Assembly (NCBI GenBank): GCA_037893245.1
Contig: JBAIAA010000510.1
Span: forward strand, 372,001-436,000
Origin: Crossaster papposus
Lineage: Eukaryota; Echinodermata; Asteroidea; Velatida; Solasteridae
Direction of reading: 5' to 3'
DNA: 64,000 bases
Numbering within the stretch: position 1 is the first letter of the stretch; every line of letters starts with the position of its first letter. The notes beneath the pieces are model-generated. The model had not been told where the DNA came from and made no database searches. It saw only the letters and a program-made list of their open reading frames with translations. The translations under genes were made by a program, and so were the position numbers. Of the stretch, positions 47,001-57,818 are shown in pieces.

Positions 47001-48642
47001 CAGCATGATTTTATATTACTTTTGACATTACTGCAGAGCACATGCTCACCAAGGATAGGCACATGATGGTGTGAATCCTCTCGTCCAGCAGGCCAGAATG
47101 ATGGGATCATGTGAAGAAGTGACTTAAAACAATTTCATATATTTCAAGTACTTGGAGTACATGTATGCAACGGATTGTAAAAAGTTGTGTGAGTCGGAAG
47201 GCCCTTTTGTTTTCTCCTCAGTATTTTGAGTTATGTTTCCTATTTGATTAACTTCACTTTAATTCATACTTTTAATAATATCGTACTAATGTGGGGGTAT
47301 GCTCGCTATTTATAAGGACCGCTATTCATTTAGCCACGCGTTATGGATAGCGGTCCTTGAGAATGGCGGTCCTTATGACTAGCGAGGTTACCCCCTAATT
47401 TTGGCCTGAACATGTTCAGAGTAATGTAATCATGATTTATATGTATCAATTGGCACATCTATTATTTTCTACTAGTTGAAAAAATATGGCGTCAGGGTGC
47501 CCAATTTTTGAGTGTGTGAAATCCAAGCCAGTCAAATGACAAAAATAACCCTCGTAATCGATTCCTTACATGAATATTACTCAGAAAAGTGAGATCACCC
47601 AGGTTGGTAAACACCGCCAATCGTGGACGGTGCATTGTCCGACCGTCTTCCCTTCTTTTGTTTGTACTCGTTTTGTCAATCGTGGACGTACCCAATTTTG
47701 TTGTCTTACGACCACGATTGGCGGTGAATACATACGCACCTATTCATGCATGTATGATGTTTAGTTCAAAAGATATGCTAATTATAGAATGTTATCAAAA
47801 ATTCATGATGTTTATAATAACCGTTACCGGTAACCAGTTAGCCGAACATGCCTAAGCTTTACTTGAGGTACCTGTGACTAGTAACTGCCCCACTGTAATT
47901 GTAATTTGACTCTTAATAATAGTTCATGTTAAGAGAGCTTAATTAGAGGTATAGGTACTAATTTTGGTTTTACGATGTCTAGCTATTCATTGGCCGTATT
48001 CATGAATCGCTGCTTATTTTTTTGGTTTTAAAGGCAATTTGTTGTACTTTTGTGAGAAAATATTTTACATTTTCAAATCAAGTTATTATTTGAGTGTGTC
48101 TCGATTGAGTGGAAAAAATTGTAACATTAATGTTTCCCATTTCTGTTTCAGAAGATCTAAAGGAACAGTTCCAGAAAATGTGTCAAGACATGGAATCGAA
48201 ATTCGATGAATCCCCAGATATATTTAACCCAGCAATTGCAGCAATGGTCGAAGGCTACAGCAGAATAAAGACCAACACCAGTCTTGTGTCTGCCATGCAT
48301 TCATTTGGAAAGTATGCTGGGGCAGCAAGGGCACTTCAAAAGAAAGGCAAAAAGGCGGGGCATGTGAAGCGTGTTCGCTTGAGTGGCAGCAAGCACATCG
48401 GTGTCCAACCGACAGCCACTGCAAGACGAAGAAGCCACGTGGGAAGAGGAGGGTCAAGGCTTCATGCTGGGCGGCCATCAAAATCCTCCAACATTCCTGA
48501 GCACGGATATTCCCACCCCCAATCATCCCAGTCTTCTGCCGTACTCCCTGTTCCACGCAGACGAAGAGTGCCAGCACCGCACAATCTAAGCCATGCTGTC
48601 GCTAACAACCAGTCACTTGGAAAAACGCATAGTTCCAAATAA
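40860..48642 (+). CDS. MULE-type transposase-domain gene with SWIM zinc finger (multi-exon)
   Basis: The exons are 40860-41076, 41706-41851, 42285-42551, 43495-44160, 44941-45253, 45516-45732, from 46623 (end unsure), and 48152-48642. All introns of the first seven are GT-AG and splice phases agree except at the end of the first exon, which has one T too many. The protein has a FAR1/FLYWCH-like N-terminal region, a MULE DDE core (VFMDASSN, then FMTDDS, then TNNFCEAAMR for the third acid), a CxxxH-type FHVLQ segment, and a SWIM finger (CSCYAG..GPCKH). The family includes Mutator-like transposases and host ZSWIM-type proteins derived from them. No start exon was found upstream. Introns are full of small foldbacks. 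It may be a domesticated host gene, an intron-bearing transposase relative, or a recent pseudogene. Confidence 0.75.
41200..41273. other. Perfect 19-bp-stem hairpin in intron
   Basis: TTTTCATACAATACCACCT pairs perfectly with AGGTGGTATTGTATGAAAA around a 36-nt loop, within the first intron of the MULE-SWIM gene. Confidence 0.75.
41706..41851 (+). CDS. MULE-SWIM gene, exon 2
   Basis: It starts after CGCTTCTAG in phase 0 and reads KAYRCHHNTRPEKQST..ASKHTNCPADMVVLIKKS, with the Cys/His pattern of a FAR1-like DNA-binding region; it ends in phase 2 at AGCAG|GTACTA. Confidence 0.8.
42285..42551 (+). CDS. MULE-SWIM gene, exon 3
   Basis: It starts after TTTCCAACAG and reads GKDVHLPLYPAEITLTYRHN through ADRAVCPDIQFAHR, 89 codons with no break. 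It ends in phase 2 at CACAG|GTTGTT. Confidence 0.8.
42750..43049. mobile_element. 300-bp foldback in intron 3
   Basis: ATCCTCGCATTG.CAATG and CATGATGTGTG.TGTCATAC in the left arm are mirrored in the right arm over about 40 bp (42750-42790 and 43010-43049). AT-rich, non-coding. Confidence 0.75.
43495..44160 (+). CDS. MULE-SWIM gene, exon 4 (catalytic core)
   Basis: It starts after TTCTTTTCAG, reads 222 residues and ends CTCTCTGA|GTAAGT in phase 2. It contains the first catalytic Asp in ELVFMDASSNMD, the GLPLGVLITTSESEA strand-helix segment, the second Asp in MLFMTDDSAVEQNAI and CVFHVLQATWRWLW, all in the order usual for MULE DDE domains. Confidence 0.85.
44941..45253 (+). CDS. MULE-SWIM gene, exon 5
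   Basis: It starts after TTAAAACAG; TNNFCEAAMRVLKDKILER supplies the likely third catalytic Glu (TNN..E pattern of MULE transposases). It ends in phase 0 at AGACAG|GTAATC. Confidence 0.8.
45516..45732 (+). CDS. MULE-SWIM gene, exon 6 (SWIM finger)
   Basis: It starts after TTTAATTACAG. DMELGHCSCYAGKTGGPCKH is a CxCx(n)CxH SWIM zinc finger. It ends in phase 1 at GCAACAG|GTACAT. Confidence 0.85.
46014..46127 (+). repeat. 38-bp minisatellite, three copies
   Basis: GGATGGTGGCGTACCATTCG plus ACTG.GCAGTGTGCAGTC at 46014, 46052 and 46090; the last copy has one substitution. It lies in the intron after exon 6. Confidence 0.9.
46166..46450 (+). mobile_element. tRNA-derived SINE with (TTA) tail
   Basis: The B-box-like GGGTTTGATCCCC, an AGCAAGGCATTTTATC..CACCCAGGTG body and a terminal (TTA)n run at about 46435-46453 fit a tRNA-derived SINE. 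It shares GGGTACC and TAGC-type body words with the SINEs at 54651 and 56786, so it may be a related family. Confidence 0.6.
46623..46885 (+). CDS. MULE-SWIM gene, exon 7 (3' end uncertain)
   Basis: It starts after TTCCACAAAAG in the phase left by exon 6 and reads KSSVPSGFFDGLMTHPSSTS and an acidic stretch (SVEHVIDEVEPIPTSQTDPN). The open frame stops at 46885. The donor to the last exon must be in phase 1 and I see only weak candidates, for example near 46790, so another exon may intervene. Confidence 0.55.
46886..47611. other. Intron or intergenic, nothing recognised
   Basis: AT-rich; one local inverted pair (GCGGTCCTTATGACTAGCGA mirrors GCTATTTATAAGGACCGC) at about 47308-47382. Confidence 0.5.
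47612..47726. mobile_element. 115-bp foldback
   Basis: CACCGCCAATCGTGG at 47612-47626 and its exact complement at 47712-47726; internal TCAATCGTGGACG repeats the theme. Non-coding. Confidence 0.75.
48152..48642 (+). CDS. MULE-SWIM gene, last exon
   Basis: It starts after CCATTTCTGTTTCAG; EDLKEQFQKMCQDMESKFDE and SLVSAMHSFGKYAG lead to HIGVQPTATARRR, a conserved tail motif I associate with this family. It then has a Ser/Pro/Arg-rich tail. The TAA at 48640 overlaps an AATAAA. Confidence 0.7.
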
Positions 48643-48676
48643 ATAAGTGAATTATAATAATACAAATTGTAATACC

Positions 48677-48941
48677 TCCAAATAGGCACTTGGGGAGACA
48701 ATCCCATAGAGATGTACACAAACTTAAAACAGTCCTAACTTGCCTACCCTAACCCTTTTCTCTAAGATCTTCATGCTATTTTGACCAAAATATGTCGTTC
48801 TAGAGCAAAAATAACTCCCAAATATCGTTTTTTTAGGGTAGCTAGACACTTAGGGAGACACTGAAATGTCTCCCTAAGTGCCACTGTCTCCTTATTACCT
48901 AAAAACTTACGCTAATTTGTCTCCCCAAGTGCCTATTTGGA
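48677..48941. mobile_element. 265-bp TIR element (MITE)
   Basis: Perfect 24-bp TIRs start TCCAAATAGGCACTTGGGGA (48677-48700 and 48918-48941). An inner hairpin (CACTTAGGGAGACA/TGTCTCCCTAAGTG, about 48848-48884) repeats the end sequence. It begins about 35 bp after the MULE-SWIM stop. Confidence 0.9.
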
Positions 48942-49366
48942 TAGCTGATGATAACACGGACTGATCCTGTGAGACATTTTCTCGATCTCCATAACTGTTT
49001 GTGCACAATTTGGGAAATATTATACATGTTGTGAAACAGGAATGATATACTTTAAGATCACAGAGCATAATGTGCTGACACTTTTTTCGTTAGATTTCAG
49101 ATCTGATGTTTGTTTATATATTTTGGTACCAGTTATCCGGTGAGGAAATTGGAACATATTATGATCCGAAGGGTTACCATGACAATTATTACCGAAAAAT
49201 CTCATTATAGCAAGCTCCGTCATAATGATATTCTTGACATGAGGACAATTTTTATGCTCGTTGATACATAGGCATACTCTTGGTGGCGATTTTAGCTCAT
49301 GTTTATCAAAGTCCGCTTAATAACGAAATTAGTGCTTCCATCGACATCGCTCTAGAGAGGTTGAAT

Positions 49367-50011
49367 TACCGTAAAACGTGGTGAATAGGGACAATTTTAG
49401 CAGTTAAAGCAATGCACCGTTTTAACCACACGGCCAGTGGCAAAGATTCTTGTGCTATTTATTGTCCACTCATGTTGACTTTGCATTGACAGCAAGAAGA
49501 AATCTCAGCAGTGTTGGATTAATGTTATAATTGTTTTTATTTTTATTTGACTGTTCCTATTCACCCCGACACGGGGGTGATTAGGAACAAAGTATGAAAT
49601 ACTGTAACTGCTCTTAGTCTACCCCTAGCAGGGGGGATAGGGACAACTAAGGGTTTTTTTTTTTTTAACACAATGCTTGCAGAAGCATTTTAACAATTTA
49701 TAAGAACTTTTAATGGTAAAGATCCACCTTTATACATATATAAAAGAATACAAAACTTCTTTGTGCTTTATAGTAGCTTTTGTATTATACAATTGTTTTA
49801 AAGGTAAAAATAATAGAAAATAAACTCAGCTCTGTACTTCTGACTTTGGCACAATGGTTGTAACAAAGAAATATAATGAATAAAATTAAAACTGCTGCAA
49901 ACTGCTTACTGGCTGGAATGACCTGAAATATACAAATCAAATAAGTTAAGAGGGCCTAATATTTCGATCTTAACAAGATCTTCTTCAGAGAAATAATGGA
50001 TACAAGAAACA

Positions 50012-50046
<35 letters not shown>

Positions 50047-50830
50047 CAACATACAGCATGATGCACATCATGATAGGCAAAAGAAACACAAACGAAAAAG
50101 CACCTAGTCCAGTAGAACAATCAACAAATGGAGGGACAAGGGGTGTGAATTAGGGTGGGGAACAAAAACAGAAGGGGTAAAACCACAAGGAGGGGGTCCA
50201 GGGTGAAGATCAAAAGGAAAACTAACAAAGAGGTATGAATAGGAGTAATGTGGGGGGGGGGGGGGGGGGGGGTTAGGAAAAAACAAAGGAGTGAGAACAA
50301 ACGCAAACAAACTCTGGCAAGGAAAAAATCTGTTAATAGGAGTCTTTCCGATGGCCAAGTGATTCTATGCCCTGTAGAATCATACCACAGATGTCAATCT
50401 CTATAAATCTGTATAGTCTGTCCCTATTCACCCCGCTTGTTTAGCAACAATCTGAAAAATAAAAAAAATAAAAATATAAGGACTAATGCAAATGATTTCC
50501 TTCTCCAACCTCACATGTATGACCATATTTGTGAGGTCTTGGATGTGAAATCTGATGGTTATCTCCAGTGGGTCCGAAGATATATGCAAAGTTTTGACCA
50601 CATCGCGATTTGAAACATAGGCCTATTCCAAGACGTCGGAGTTTCTTCCATGCAGGGGTAGATGTTAGTTGTTTCACGTCTGGTGAGCCATGGTTGGACA
50701 GCTGTAGGCCTATATATAGAAGAAATGAAAAGGATCTGCATTATTACTTAGAAAAGAAAAAAAATCAAACATATTTTCTGTTTGTTGTCCCTATTCACCT
50801 CTGTGTTCCTATTTGCCCCGTTTTACGGTA
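49367..50830. mobile_element. 1.46-kb TIR element with GTGAATAGGGACA motifs
   Basis: TACCGTAAAACG at the left end is mirrored by CGTTTTACGGTA at the right; GGTGAATAGGGACA follows inside both ends. Internal copies of CTATTCACCCCG occur near 49558 and 50408. It holds an (AT)n run (about 50017-50042) and a G run (about 50252-50272). TA flanks are compatible with a Tc1/mariner-like TA target. No transposase frame. Confidence 0.75.
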
Positions 50831-52138
50831 TATTATATTATTGATATTATTTTATATGGGAATTGGTTCCCATAATCAGTTTTAGACAAAGTTAAAAGGT
50901 ATAAGCATTGATGTATAACAATATTTACAGCATAATAGCATGCAAGTAGAAATCATACCTTCATTTTATGGAAGCCCTCTCCGCTTATAGCTATGACGTA
51001 ATGATTGACACACTTTATTTACCGGTACTTCATATTTATATTTTTCACATTACAGGTACATGTAGACTAACCTTGTCGAGCAGCTAAGGCATAACAAAAA
51101 GGAAACCAAAACAATAGCTTTTCTTCTACAATTAGTGTCACTAAGACTAAGAGCTTTAGATCACTAAAATCGGACCCCTGAGTAGCCCACACAGTACAAC
51201 CATAGAGTCTGTTCCTTGCTATGGTACAACAAACCTGCAAAGAGGCTGACAATAACCATTTGCAACAGCAACAGCAACTGCTATCAAGGAGGCGACCACA
51301 TTTACACAGAACATAGAACAAAAGCACCTAGAACGCATGCACATCAATAACAGAGTGGGGACGGAGGGAAGCAGTTTATATACATGTACATTACATTATG
51401 CGCGACGTTCGTACGATTCGATATCGCGCGTGGTCTCTGACCAAGTCGTTCTGCGAAATAAAATTAGCCGATCTGACGCGTTAGTGGTACGGGAAAAAAA
51501 TCCGCGCGGTCTATGTGTTGATATGTCTGTGAGTATAACTCACTACAGCACAGTGCACGAAACAGGTAACATAACAGCTGTTGACTTTGCTCAACAATGA
51601 CTACGTGCATTTGAATCGGCGAACATTGCTCCACATTTTGAGGCCTGATTTTCTCACTTTTTTGAAAGGTAAGAATACACTGATACTGTTAGTGCCTTCT
51701 GGGGACAAGCAGCATTTTTGTAAGTGGCCGTTTTCTGTGACATTTTTGGGGATAAGTTTGGGAGGTCATGCCGGGATCGATGTGCAGACATTTTGTACAG
51801 CGATCCAAAGGGCTCTTGCTTGGACCCTATATCACCTGACATGTCCACATGTTGAAAAAGGTGATTTTAGGGTCCAAGTTACTCGGACTATAGTTTGCCC
51901 AAAGCAACATCCAATTTAACCCTCAAAATGGCCACAAAAGTACTTGATTAGCCATCTGAGATGCAAGTACACATCGACGAATAAGATTGTGGTACTAAGG
52001 TTTACTTAGGATTCTGATGAAAAGTGAAATTTCAAGGTTAATTCCGCAAGCTGCAACAGACACTTTGATTTTGAAAAATAGTGCATGCCGACCGTAGGTC
52101 AAGACGCTAAAATTATTGTGATTTAGAATAATACATGG
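50831..52138. other. No gene recognised
   Basis: Several short open frames (51337-51600, 51581-51919) carry no recognisable motif. Nothing else is supported. Confidence 0.5.
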
Positions 52139-52260
52139 AGGAGTGGTTTATGACCAATCACGGTATTGCAAAGGACATTTTGTTATGAGGCGCTAGCTTC
52201 ACGCGTAATGTACGCGCCCAAACCGCTATAAAAGACGAGCCAAATCAGTGCTCGGGGTTC
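52139..52260 (+). promoter_or_regulatory. TATA promoter with CCAAT box
   Basis: GACCAATCACGG at about 52154, a CpG-containing GTAATGTACGCGCCC, and TATAAAAG at 52227-52234 are placed as in an animal core promoter. Transcription would start near 52257. The flavoenzyme ATG lies at 53169, after an acceptor-like TACTACTAG at about 53126-53134, so a 5'-leader intron is plausible. Inference from motif spacing only. Confidence 0.5.
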
Positions 52261-53335
52261 AGAGATTCAGATCGATGTTCAGGTCGTGACTGGTTCTGGC
52301 CCGGTAGACCTAGTACACAGAGCGCGTTTTACTCGACGTTCGATTGCAATACACATTGACGCTCCGTCTCATTGTTACATATACATTTGGTTTATGCGCA
52401 TTAGGCATAGTGTGTGCTTGTAGTATTGGAAGCATCGAACAGATAATAAAACTGTTATTATTCTTTGAAGCCACAGCACGATCTCTCCACTCCAGTCTCT
52501 TTAGTCATTTAGTACTCGTACCAATATTTTTAGGCCCGTTACAATATATATATATGCAAGTTTATAACACCTCACCCATGCCATGGAGGTTTCCTACCTC
52601 CATGCCTCACCCAAAGATTCGGCTTGGTTTTAATATTTTATAATTATAATCTAAATACAGTTAAAATGAACTTTTATTTTAATCCAGCTCTGTAGCGCTG
52701 GCTCTTTGGAACATTACGCGCTACGCTCAATGCGCTACGCTCAACGCGCACATCAGCATACATTTACACACAAATACCGCGCCATGGGTACTACTTTGGT
52801 TGCTAAACAAAATGGTATAGTACCATGGTTGCTGCAGGTATAGTACTTTTGGTCGTGCACAGAAAGATAGTAAACATAGAAAATACCATGTGACTAGCTC
52901 TCGGTCAATCAAGACACAGAGTCTGTGGGTATACAATATATATATATGATGGTTAAATAAATTGTTAAAAGGAACAAGATAAATTGTCAAAAATGGCCCT
53001 ATGTACAGAACACCCCGTACGTATCAATAATACTTTCCTTATCAGGACGACCTACACATTTTCCGTTTACATTTTGTATTTACCTGACCTTTTCTGTTTG
53101 TGTTTTTTATTCATGTTATTTAGTGTCATACTACTAGCTGTACGTGATAACCCCATCGTTTGTCAGTCATGTCTGCAACTGCAACCAAGGTATTTGACGT
53201 TTGCGTCGTCGGGGCAGGTTTGTGGGGCAGTGCAGCTGCCAAATATTGCTCAGAGTGGCCTGGTATCTTGGTTTGCCTTATCGGACCCAGCAAACCAGTC
53301 ACGAAGAGGTATGATTTTTGTTTCCCACTCGGGAT

Positions 53336-53699
53336 TTAAAGGTAGGGAACACCATTTGCGAAATCGCAACATTTTACTACCGAATTATTAGGAAATATTT
53401 TACTTATTGGTATGTAGGTAAATAATGATTGTAGGCATCCAGCAAAAGGATTGCGCTAGATATCCTCTAATCGTTCTGAAAAATTGAATTTTATATAATA
53501 AAAAAAAAACAGGAACAATATAAGAACTACTGCCTTGCGCCGGTTGAAAACGAGTATTGTTTTTCTTGCTTTTCTTAACATCCATGATTGTAAAACTCCG
53601 GACAAGTCAGTTAAACAATGTTTACTATAAAATACAACCCCCCAAAATTTACCCATTCTTGATAATTCCAGCAATTACCGATGGTGTATCCTACCTTTA
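53336..53699 (-). mobile_element. 364-bp TIR element, family AAGGTAGG
   Basis: It starts TA-AAGGTAGGGAACACC and ends GGTGTATCCTACCTT-TA, suggesting a TA target duplication as in Tc1/mariner-type MITEs. The interior matches the reverse strand of 56387-56784 and 58308-58665 (TTTACAATCATGGAT, CGTTTTCAACCGGCG). Non-coding, in intron 1 of the flavoenzyme gene. Confidence 0.85.
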
Positions 53700-54650
53700 A
53701 AATCTTTTGAAGGGCACATTGTCCAAATATATCCAAGACATCATAAATGTTTTACTTATTGTCAGTTGTACATTTGTATTGTTTGAAAGCAGCAAAAGTT
53801 CTCAAAAATCTAAAGAAAAGTGCTTGACAACTAACCTGACGAAGGTTTAGTTCTGTGAATGATATTTATTCCAAAAAAATTATATTCTTAGATTTTGATA
53901 TGGAACCAACTGCTTGATGGAAATTTCAAAAAATGCATCTCTGGGACACATCTTTAGACTACTTCAAAATTCTTTAAAATGACAGCATGCCAGAGAAATA
54001 ATTTCACAGGGAGTTTATAGGGTCATTAATATGTTTACATAATTTGGTGCGAGTGCTAGTACTACAACACTGGAAGAATAATTTCAATTATATTTTATGT
54101 TTTTTTTAAAGAATTATGAAAGCCGGTAATCGGTGCCCATTATGATGAGGGACGAGTATTTAGTGGAATCAGCAGAAGTTTTGAATCGGGAGAACTTGGC
54201 AGACGAGCAGATCAAAGGTTCAGTGATATCGAACGAATGACAGGTAAGAGAGAAATGCACGCACGTGTAAATGCATGTGCGGATATTTCACGCGTACTGT
54301 GAACCTGTGAACCATTGACGTCCACAGGATGCGGGAAGAGGTTACGGATTGTAGACTTGCGCACAGCCAAAGTCCGTTTTGCCATTTTTGCAAGATCTTT
54401 AGAGGAAAAATGGGGTGAGGATTATCTTTTTTTTTAAATAAAGAGGAACTCTTGAGAAGCCCAGAATCAAAATTTGAGTTTAAACCAAGTTTCTGGAAGT
54501 GAGAAAAGTGAGTATTTCGACATTTTCCCAACTACACAGATACAAAGGAATAGGTAGGACTGTGTTGTTTTTGTCGTCACTTTTTCTAAAAAATGTTGGT
54601 CATCTGAAAAATAATATCAGAGTTTTCAATTGTAGAAGACCACTTATTTA

Positions 54651-54915
54651 GGGCTGTGGAGTGGCCTCGTGGCCAGGAGCATTGAATTTGTGGTCTGCTG
54701 GTAATTCTGCAGGTTGTGGGTTCAATCTGGGGTTGTGCGTGTAACTCATTGCTTCTTCCCACCCAGGCGTAAATGGGTACCTGTGAGTGTGAGGGCAGAG
54801 ATGGTTATTGTGATTGGTTTAGCTGTTTTGCGTCGAAATGGCAGCATCGAGCTGTACACTGCCCAGGGAGCTGAAATGATATTTGGAATGTTTCACTGTA
54901 CAAGTACCCGCTAAT
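54651..54915 (+). mobile_element. tRNA-derived SINE
   Basis: GTGGCCTCGTGGCC and the B-box-like GGGTTCAATCTGG form the tRNA head. The body CACCCAGGCGTAAATGGGTA through GAGCTGTACACTGCCCAGGG matches the reverse strand of 55501-55770 and 56786-57145. Confidence 0.8.
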
Positions 54916-55368
54916 ATTATCGAGTGGAAAATGGCTGGGAACCAGTTAACAGCCATTGACATTGCATGACACCTTAGTTGGTTACCTGTCATTTTTCTCT
55001 GTATGGGTACATTTTTACAGTGACATTGGGGTGTTGTGGCTGACTGCACACGATGGTTCCCTCAGCCGTAAGCTACTCGATGGTACCAACCAGACAGGGA
55101 TCAGTGTCGATGTCCTCGATCAAACGAAACTGCGGGAATGGTTCAACTTTCTGTCCGTTGAAAAAATAACCCAAGCAACGGACACAGGCACTGTGGGCAT
55201 CTTCTAAGCGACTGACACAGGACATCTGAGCCCGCGGAAGCTCCTTTTTGCCCAGCAGACATTGGCTCAGCACCAAGGATGCAGAATATTAGACAACGTT
55301 GCGACGATCTATCACACGATCCATCCAACAGCGTATTTACACTCGCCACCGAAGCCGACAGGACCATC

Positions 55369-55497
55369 AAAGTGGGTGAGAAAGATTTGACAACAAAGGA
55401 GCAAATGAAGGCCTGGTCCTTTGGTCATGGTGATCAACCAACGTCAGAAAGACTCCTGCAGTGCCTACAAGGCATAATTCCTGGTAGGTGATCCGTT
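55369..55497 (+). repeat. Duplicated exon, copy 1
   Basis: The sequence AAGTGGGTGAGAAAGATTTG through the donor GGTAGGTGATCCGTT is almost identical to 56258-56386 (about two differences). Here it is fused directly behind the third exon piece with no intron. Confidence 0.9.
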
Positions 55498-55500
55498 GGA

Positions 55501-55770
55501 CTCCATCGATCTTATTACTGTGTTAAAACTACAGTATAGATAACAATAATAATATTTATAAAGCGTACGTATCCAACAATACTGCCGCTTGTGTCACTAT
55601 TAATATTATTACCCCTGCTCATTGGGCTCATGAAACATTCCAAATACCATCTGGGCTCCCTGGGGAGTATACAGCTCGATGTAGCCATTTCACCGCAAAG
55701 CAGCAATATATCAATCCCAGAAACCATCTCTGCCGGCCATCACAGGTACCCATTTTACTCCAGGGTGGAG
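55501..55770 (-). mobile_element. tRNA-derived SINE, truncated copy
   Basis: It is the reverse orientation of the 54651 SINE and lacks the tRNA head. It directly follows duplicated exon copy 1 and is part of the same duplicated block. Confidence 0.8.
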
Positions 55771-56228
55771 TAAATTCAAAATCACAACGGTAATGTTTGT
55801 GCGCAACCAACTTATAGATTGTAAAATGGGAATAGGCATGGAGCTATGAATGTGCAATTTTAGTAATAATGAGCTTCGATTCTTACTGAATTTGAATTCT
55901 GAATTCTTACTGAATTCTTACTATTAAAATATCTGCCAAATACCAATAAATATTGCTCAGACTCGACCATTTGACTTACGACTCAGACTCTACCTGTTTG
56001 ATTCAGGACTTGCACTCAAGACTCGACAGTGGTGACTTGGACTCTAACTCTGACTCAATGTTTGGTGACTCAAACCCAAGTCTCCCCTAACTCACTTGCT
56101 GCAACCGAGCAAGAGGAGAACTTGTGCTTGGAGTCAGATGAACATTTGTTAGTCCCAATGAAAACACCATACTATTCATATTGAATACATGTAGCTCAAT
56201 TTTGTTTCTTTCCCCATATGTTTTGCAG
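55771..56228. other. Intron sequence, nothing recognised
   Basis: It contains a run of GACTC-type words (CAGACTCGACCATTTGACTT, about 55960-56080), perhaps a degenerate minisatellite. The missing middle of the flavoenzyme is not here. Confidence 0.5.
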
Positions 56229-56372
56229 GTAAGTGGTACCTGAAAAAAGGTCACGATAAAGTGGGTGAGAAAGATTTGACAACTAAGGAGCAAATGAAGG
56301 CCTGGTCCTTTGGTCATGGTGATCAACCAACGTCAGATAGACTCCTGCAGTGCCTACAAGGCATAATTCCTG
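56229..56372 (+). pseudogene. Flavoenzyme exon, complete duplicated copy
   Basis: It starts after TTTTGCAG and reads KWYLKKGHDKVGEKDLTTKE through LLQCLQGIIPG. It ends in phase 1 at CCTG|GTAGGT, which fits the terminal exon's GT-LKPLF start, so copy 2 is the one with intact splice sites. Confidence 0.75.
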
Positions 56373-56386
56373 GTAGGTGATCCGTT

Positions 56387-56785
56387 TGAAGGTAGGATAC
56401 ACCAATGGTAATTGCTTGAAATATAATGAATGGGTGGATTTTGGGTTTTTTTTGGGGGGGTTGTATTTTATAGTAAATATCGTTTGACTGACCTGTTCGA
56501 AGTTTTACAATCATGGTTGCCAAGAAAAGTAAAAAAAACAGCGTTTGTTTTCAACCGGCGTCGGGCAGTTATTCTTATGTTATTTGTGTTGTTTTCGCCA
56601 TCGCCGTCTGGCGATCGCGAATTTTTCTTTATAGAATTTTTTTTTTTCAGAATAATTACAGGATATCTAGCGCAATAATTTTGCTGGATGCCTAGAATCA
56701 TTATTTACTTTCAGATAAGATATTTCTTGATAATTCGGTAGTAAATTTGTTCGATATCTGCAAATGGTGTATTCTACCTTTATAA
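56387..56785 (+). mobile_element. TIR element AAGGTAGG, inserted in duplicated block
   Basis: It starts GAAGGTAGGATACACC and ends GGTGTATTCTACCTTTA. It lies exactly where the first copy of the duplicated block (55497/55501) is continuous, so it inserted after the duplication. A T-rich stretch lies at about 56638-56648. Confidence 0.85.
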
Positions 56786-57145
56786 CTCCATCGATCTTAT
56801 TACTGTGTAAAAACTATAGATAACAATAATAATATGTATAAAGTGCACATATCCAACAATACTGGCGCTTGTGTCGCAACAATATTATTGCTCATTGGGC
56901 CCACGAAACATTCCAAATACCAACTCGGCTACCTGGGAAGTATACAGCTCGAGGTAGCCATTTCACCGCAAGGCAGCAATAAATCAATCTCAGAAACTAT
57001 CTCTGCCATCACAGGTACCCATTTTACTCCAGGGTGGAGAGAAGCAATGTGTGACAACAACCCCAGGCCGGACTCGAACCCACAACCTGCAGATTTACTC
57101 GAAGACCACAAATTCAATGCTTCAGACCACGAGGCCATAACACCC
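56786..57145 (-). mobile_element. tRNA-derived SINE, fuller copy
   Basis: On the minus strand the head reads TGGCCTCGTGGTCTGAAGCA with B box GGTTCGAGTCCGG, then CCTGGAGTAAAATGGGTACC and the body shared with 55501-55770. It represents the most complete copy in the window. Confidence 0.85.
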
Positions 57146-57581
57146 CATTTAGGAAATCTAGATGTGACCAGCACTCAATTTTATGATGCATTGGCGTCTT
57201 ATCCCTACGATGCATCACAGCTGCGACACGTCCTGTGAGTAATTTAACAAAACACATTAACGCGTCGTAGGTGTAATTTATAGCATAAAACTGTTTGTAT
57301 GGAATGCGAGGAATTGTAGCGCCCTGTTATATTGAGCGCCGTCACCACAAAACTAGTCAATAATCAATATTGGCAGGTTTTACAAAACGGTGAGATAAAA
57401 CAAAAGTCAATCACAAATTAGTACAAGTATATCCAGTGAAGTGGCAGACTATTGAAATGGAACGAAGCATCCATTCAAAAATGTTCGTCCTATTTTGTTG
57501 TCGCACTTTCATCAAGTTGCCGTGATTGCCTCTGAATATTAAATTGAAAAAGATGCAACACTTGTTATTACCGTTGCAGGT

Positions 57582-57818
57582 CTGAAGCCACTTTTCATTC
57601 ACATCGATACTTGCGTGACTACCACCACACCTACGCGGCTACTCTACTGCGACATGGTCGGCCCTGGGCTCGGCGTGCTCGGTAACGGGGTCGGGGCCAA
57701 GTCCTCGGATGAGATCGGCCACATGGCAGCTAACATGATACTGAAGGGAGAGTGGGACTACGACACGCCGAGAGAGAAGTTTAGAGTGAAGTGGAAACCG
57801 AAAACTGAGAGGTCATGA
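57582..57818 (+). pseudogene. Flavoenzyme terminal exon
   Basis: It starts after ACCGTTGCAG in the phase left by 56372 and reads LKPLFIHIDTCVTTTTPTRL, DMVGPGLGVLGNGVGAKSSD and an LKGEWDYDTPREKF tail, ending at TGA 57816-57818. By itself it is unbroken. Confidence 0.8.

Larger units (their letters stand above)
53169..57818 (+). pseudogene. DAO/sarcosine-oxidase-like flavoenzyme, broken
   Basis: The visible pieces are 53169-53308, 54123-54243, 54978-55370, 55371-55483, 56229-56372 and 57582-57818. The N-terminus has the Rossmann GAGLWGSAAA dinucleotide fold (FAD). The second piece has AHYDEGRVFSGISRSFE, the third VLWLTAHDGS and SPRKLLFAQQTLAQHQGC, and the last DMVGPGLGVLGNGVGAKSSD, a C-terminal FAD-contact region. 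The family oxidises N-methyl or amino-acid-type substrates. The damage is an unmatched splice phase after exon 1, an in-frame TAA at 55205-55207, a frame change near 55310-55325, absence of the middle region normally following TIK, and a duplicated exon. A functional paralogue elsewhere is likely. Confidence 0.75.

Noticed and set aside
57143-57238. Possible extra flavoenzyme exon (NLDVTSTQFYDALASYPYDA)
   Set aside because: It has usable splice-like ends, but the flanking exons already join in phase without it and it resembles no part of the family.
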